Below are positions 62,076-64,000 of a stretch of 64,000 nucleotides of DNA, piece by piece (positions within the stretch are counted from its first letter, which is position 1; every line of letters begins with the position of its first letter). Source of the DNA: Marivirga atlantica (GTDB taxonomy: Bacteria > Bacteroidota > Bacteroidia > Cytophagales > Cyclobacteriaceae); contig NZ_JAERQG010000001.1 of the NCBI RefSeq assembly GCF_016734805.1, positions 372,001 to 436,000 on the forward strand, in the 5' to 3' direction. The notes below the pieces were generated by a model that had not been told where the DNA came from, ran no database searches, and saw only the letters and a program-made list of their open reading frames with translations. Both the position numbers and the translations under genes were made by a program.

Positions 62076-62757
62076 ATTCATAGAAATACCCCTTGAAAAG
62101 CTGGTATATCTGCTTTTTCACAACCTCTTCATCAAATGGCGATTTATCCTGAATGTAGCTTCTTCTGTAGAAAGCCAGGTTTTTATTTTTAGCGTCTAAT
62201 ATTAAAAAATATATTCTAGAAGAAGATTTAATAGGAATAGGGTAATACATACCTAAAGTAAGAATGCCTATCCCAATACTTTTGAAAATTTGCCCCGTGT
62301 AATTACCCTTCCTCCTTACATGGCCATAAACAACTGTTCCCAATAAATACTCAGTCTCGTTATCGTGCATAAAGTCTAACATCATGTCCGAAAGTTCAAG
62401 AAAATAGAAGTCTGCTCTACCATCCTCTAAAAACTCCACCATAGCAGTCATTTCTTCTTCAATAAACGCCCTATCGTCACTTGCTATAGTTTTTACCTTA
62501 TAGTCCAGCGGAATGGACAACTCCTTGGATTGATCTTTTAATACAGATTCTATAAAAAGCTCTGACTTTAAAGAAAGCGTATCATTAATGACTCCCTTAT
62601 TTCCTTTTTCAACATAAATAATATTTGAAACTGGTTGTAAATAATCAAGTTGATTAATACTGCTACCAGAAACCGTTGACTGATAAAGCTTTCCTGTGGT
62701 ACAGCTAGTAAAAAGTACAAGAGCAACACAACAGCAATTCAAAAATCTTGTTTTCAT
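62074..62757 (-). CDS. Lipoprotein of unknown function
   Basis: The 227-residue product has a lipoprotein signal with lipobox FTSC (Cys at about 19). The body starts with GKLYQSTVSGSSINQLDYLQ, has an acidic middle part, and contains a hydrophobic stretch at about 158-172 (IGIGILTLGMYYPIP) followed by a C-terminal strand-rich domain (SSRIYFLILDAKNKNLAFYR). I recognise no family. It is convergent with the GH16 gene and divergent from obgE, and its start is about 115 bases from that of obgE. Confidence 0.72.
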   Translation of the reverse strand: MKTRFLNCCCVALVLFTSCTTGKLYQSTVSGSSINQLDYLQPVSNIIYVEKGNKGVINDTLSLKSELFIESVLKDQSKELSIPLDYKVKTIASDDRAFIEEEMTAMVEFLEDGRADFYFLELSDMMLDFMHDNETEYLLGTVVYGHVRRKGNYTGQIFKSIGIGILTLGMYYPIPIKSSSRIYFLILDAKNKNLAFYRRSYIQDKSPFDEEVVKKQIYQLFKGYFYE

Positions 62758-62846
62758 AATTATTCAATTAAACATTCAAAAATAGTCTTTCCACTAGCCA
62801 TTTCAAGCCTTTGATAGGGATGCTTTTCATCGAGCAATAAAATAGC

Positions 62847-62854
62847 TAAATTTG
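62847..62854 (+). promoter_or_regulatory. Candidate -7 box of obgE
   Basis: TAAATTTG matches TAnnTTTG. An ATG at 62856 follows after only one base and would lie upstream of the expected transcript start, which supports the next ATG at 62874 as the true obgE start. A TTG lies 33 bases upstream at 62811-62813. Confidence 0.38.
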
Positions 62855-62873
62855 CATGTTCAAAACAAAGCAG

Positions 62874-63866
62874 ATGTCCAATCCAAACTTTATAGATTAC
62901 GTAAAATTTTGCTCCCGTTCTGGAAATGGTGGAGCCGGCTCCATACACATGAGGCGTGAAAAGCATGTGCCCAAAGGTGGTCCTGATGGTGGAAATGGTG
63001 GTCGTGGTGGACATATCATCCTAAAAGGCAATAAGCAGCTATGGACCTTGCTTCATCTAAAGTATAAAAAGCATGTTATTGCTGAAGATGGAAAGCCCGG
63101 TGAAGGGGGTAACAGAAGTGGCGCTGAAGGGCAAGATGTTATTTTGGAAGTACCTTTAGGTACTGTTGCTAAAGATGCGGATACTGGTGAAATCCGCCAT
63201 GAAATTACTGAGGATGGACAAGAGGTAATTCTTACCCGGGGTGGCCGTGGTGGCTTAGGAAACAGCAATTTTAAAACACCAACCAACCAAACGCCTCGTT
63301 ATGCGCAGCCCGGTGAAGACAACATTGAGGAATGGATCATTCTTGAATTAAAGTTATTAGCTGATGTTGGCCTGGTAGGTTTTCCTAATGCAGGAAAAAG
63401 TACTTTGCTTTCTGTGGTTTCCGCTGCTAAGCCAGAAATTGCCGATTATGCGTTTACTACCCTAACACCTAATTTAGGTGTGATTCCTTACAGAGATCAT
63501 CGCTCATTTGTAATGGCTGACATTCCGGGGATTATTGAAGGTGCTGCTGAAGGTAAAGGCTTAGGTATTCGCTTTTTGCGACACATTGAAAGAAACTCCA
63601 TTCTTTTATTCATTATTCCTGCCGATGCCAAAGACATTAGAAAGGAATATGAAATACTACTGAATGAGCTTAAAAAATACAATCCTGAATTGCTGGATAA
63701 AAACAGGCTTTTAGCAATCACCAAAGCCGATTTGCTTGATGAGGAACTCATGGCCGAAATGAAAAAGGAGGTGCCTGCTGAATTACCTTCGATTTTTATC
63801 TCCTCATTAACGCAGTTCAATACCGACAAATTGAAAGACATGATTTGGCAAAGCCTTCATGCATAA
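62874..63866 (+). CDS. obgE: GTPase ObgE
   Basis: Obg is an essential GTPase that binds the 50S ribosomal subunit and links ribosome maturation to stress and growth control. From the ATG at 62874 the product is 330 residues, with the glycine-rich Obg fold (about 5-155, including GGDGGRGG-like [13 protein letters not shown] and GRGGLGN) and a G domain with P-loop [11 protein letters not shown] (about 163-173), [16 protein letters not shown] (about 210-225) and the ITKAD motif (about 283). The 62856 ATG is less likely because the expected start FIDYVKF follows SNPN. No C-terminal OCT domain is present. Confidence 0.93.
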   Translation: MSNPNFIDYVKFCSRSGNGGAGSIHMRREKHVPKGGPDGGNGGRGGHIILKGNKQLWTLLHLKYKKHVIAEDGKPGEGGNRSGAEGQDVILEVPLGTVAKDADTGEIRHEITEDGQEVILTRGGRGGLGNSNFKTPTNQTPRYAQPGEDNIEEWIILELKLLADVGLVGFPNAGKSTLLSVVSAAKPEIADYAFTTLTPNLGVIPYRDHRSFVMADIPGIIEGAAEGKGLGIRFLRHIERNSILLFIIPADAKDIRKEYEILLNELKKYNPELLDKNRLLAITKADLLDEELMAEMKKEVPAELPSIFISSLTQFNTDKLKDMIWQSLHA

Positions 63867-63943
63867 TGTCATCTTGTCATAATAATATCACTTGGCAAAA
63901 TCATTGATACTAACAGCAAGAATTTAAAGCGTAATTAATAGCA

Positions 63944-64000
63944 ATGGCTACTAAAGAAACTGAAGAAAAAGACATAAAAAATCAGCAAGAAGAAGCTGAA
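63944..64000 (+). CDS. N-terminus of an unidentified acidic protein (cut by window end)
   Basis: The last 57 bases form an open frame from ATG 63944 encoding 19 residues, MATKETEEKDIKNQQEEAE. The highly charged, helical start resembles the N-terminal tail of GrpE, but 19 residues are too few to decide. It runs in the same direction as obgE with a 77-base gap. Confidence 0.4.
   Translation, partial: MATKETEEKDIKNQQEEAE

Noticed and set aside
62760-63014. 84-codon minus-strand ORF opposite the obgE start
   Set aside because: It overlaps the Gly-rich obgE coding region and its promoter and shows no protein-like features.
1-64000. Search for tRNA genes, CRISPR arrays, insertion sequences, prophage, toxin-antitoxin, restriction or biosynthetic clusters
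   Set aside because: None was seen by eye. A tRNA or covariance-model scan and a defence-system search would be needed to be sure.

Overview
The window looks like a chromosomal segment from a member of the Bacteroidota, most likely the order Cytophagales (Fulvivirga, Marivirga and Roseivirga are the kind of relatives I would expect; the genus cannot be decided by eye). The reasons are AT-rich DNA, secreted proteins ending in type IX secretion (T9SS) sorting domains, an SprB-type repeat protein, a TonB-dependent receptor with an N-terminal carboxypeptidase-regulatory-like domain, LytS/LytTR signalling, weak Shine-Dalgarno sites, and promoter boxes of the Bacteroidota type (TAnnTTTG near -7). 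I see no tRNA, rRNA, CRISPR array, insertion sequence, prophage or integrase.

Layout. 1-5.5 kb: the tail of an unidentified gene, a YdeI/OmdA protein, an nhaD-cupin pair, an amino-acid dehydrogenase and anmK. 5.5-13.4 kb: an envelope-biogenesis block on the plus strand (coaX, outer-membrane barrel, TPR protein, lptC, a small membrane protein, a CNNM/CorC protein, a PpiD-type chaperone). 13.4-16.7 kb: DUF493, pterin dehydratase, rsmI, DUF4105 and inositol monophosphatase genes. 16.7-22.3 kb: a TIGR01777 epimerase, an OmpR-type two-component pair, a DUF1573 protein, and dciA-like/recF. 22.4-26.3 kb: pdhA, a membrane-anchored TPR protein, ribH and aspartate kinase. 26.3-31.9 kb: a LytS/LytTR pair divergent from a TonB receptor with a 71-residue companion, then an NmrA-like protein.

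32-46 kb is the accessory, surface-directed part: a 1020-residue SprB-repeat protein with an Asp/Ser tract, a 1078-residue Asp-box protein, an SMP-30 lipoprotein, a CocE hydrolase and a 1226-residue lamin-tail T9SS protein. Two nearly identical hairpins (38.7 and 42.0 kb) lie in this part. 46-58.9 kb returns to housekeeping genes: asd, a THUMP-like methyltransferase, guaB, cstA, hemE, sdaAA, a Na/Ca exchanger, upp, an M42 peptidase, hpt and adk. 59-62 kb carries a GH16 glucanase with a LacI-type operator and a lipoprotein gene; both sit between adk and obgE. obgE (62.9 kb) and the first 19 codons of another gene end the window.

How the genes work together. Three themes stand out: nucleotide metabolism and salvage (guaB, upp, hpt, adk), aspartate-family and vitamin synthesis (lysC-type kinase, asd, ribH, coaX), and building or decorating the outer membrane (lptC block, TonB receptor, T9SS cargo). 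I found no defence island, biosynthetic cluster or clearly new multi-gene system. The least ordinary items are small: a perfect inverted repeat that fills the predicted guaB leader, a terminator for sdaAA written inside the coding region of the convergent exchanger gene, the paired hairpins, a two-palindrome promoter in front of the GH16 gene, and a surface protein that carries the same unrecognised domain near both ends.
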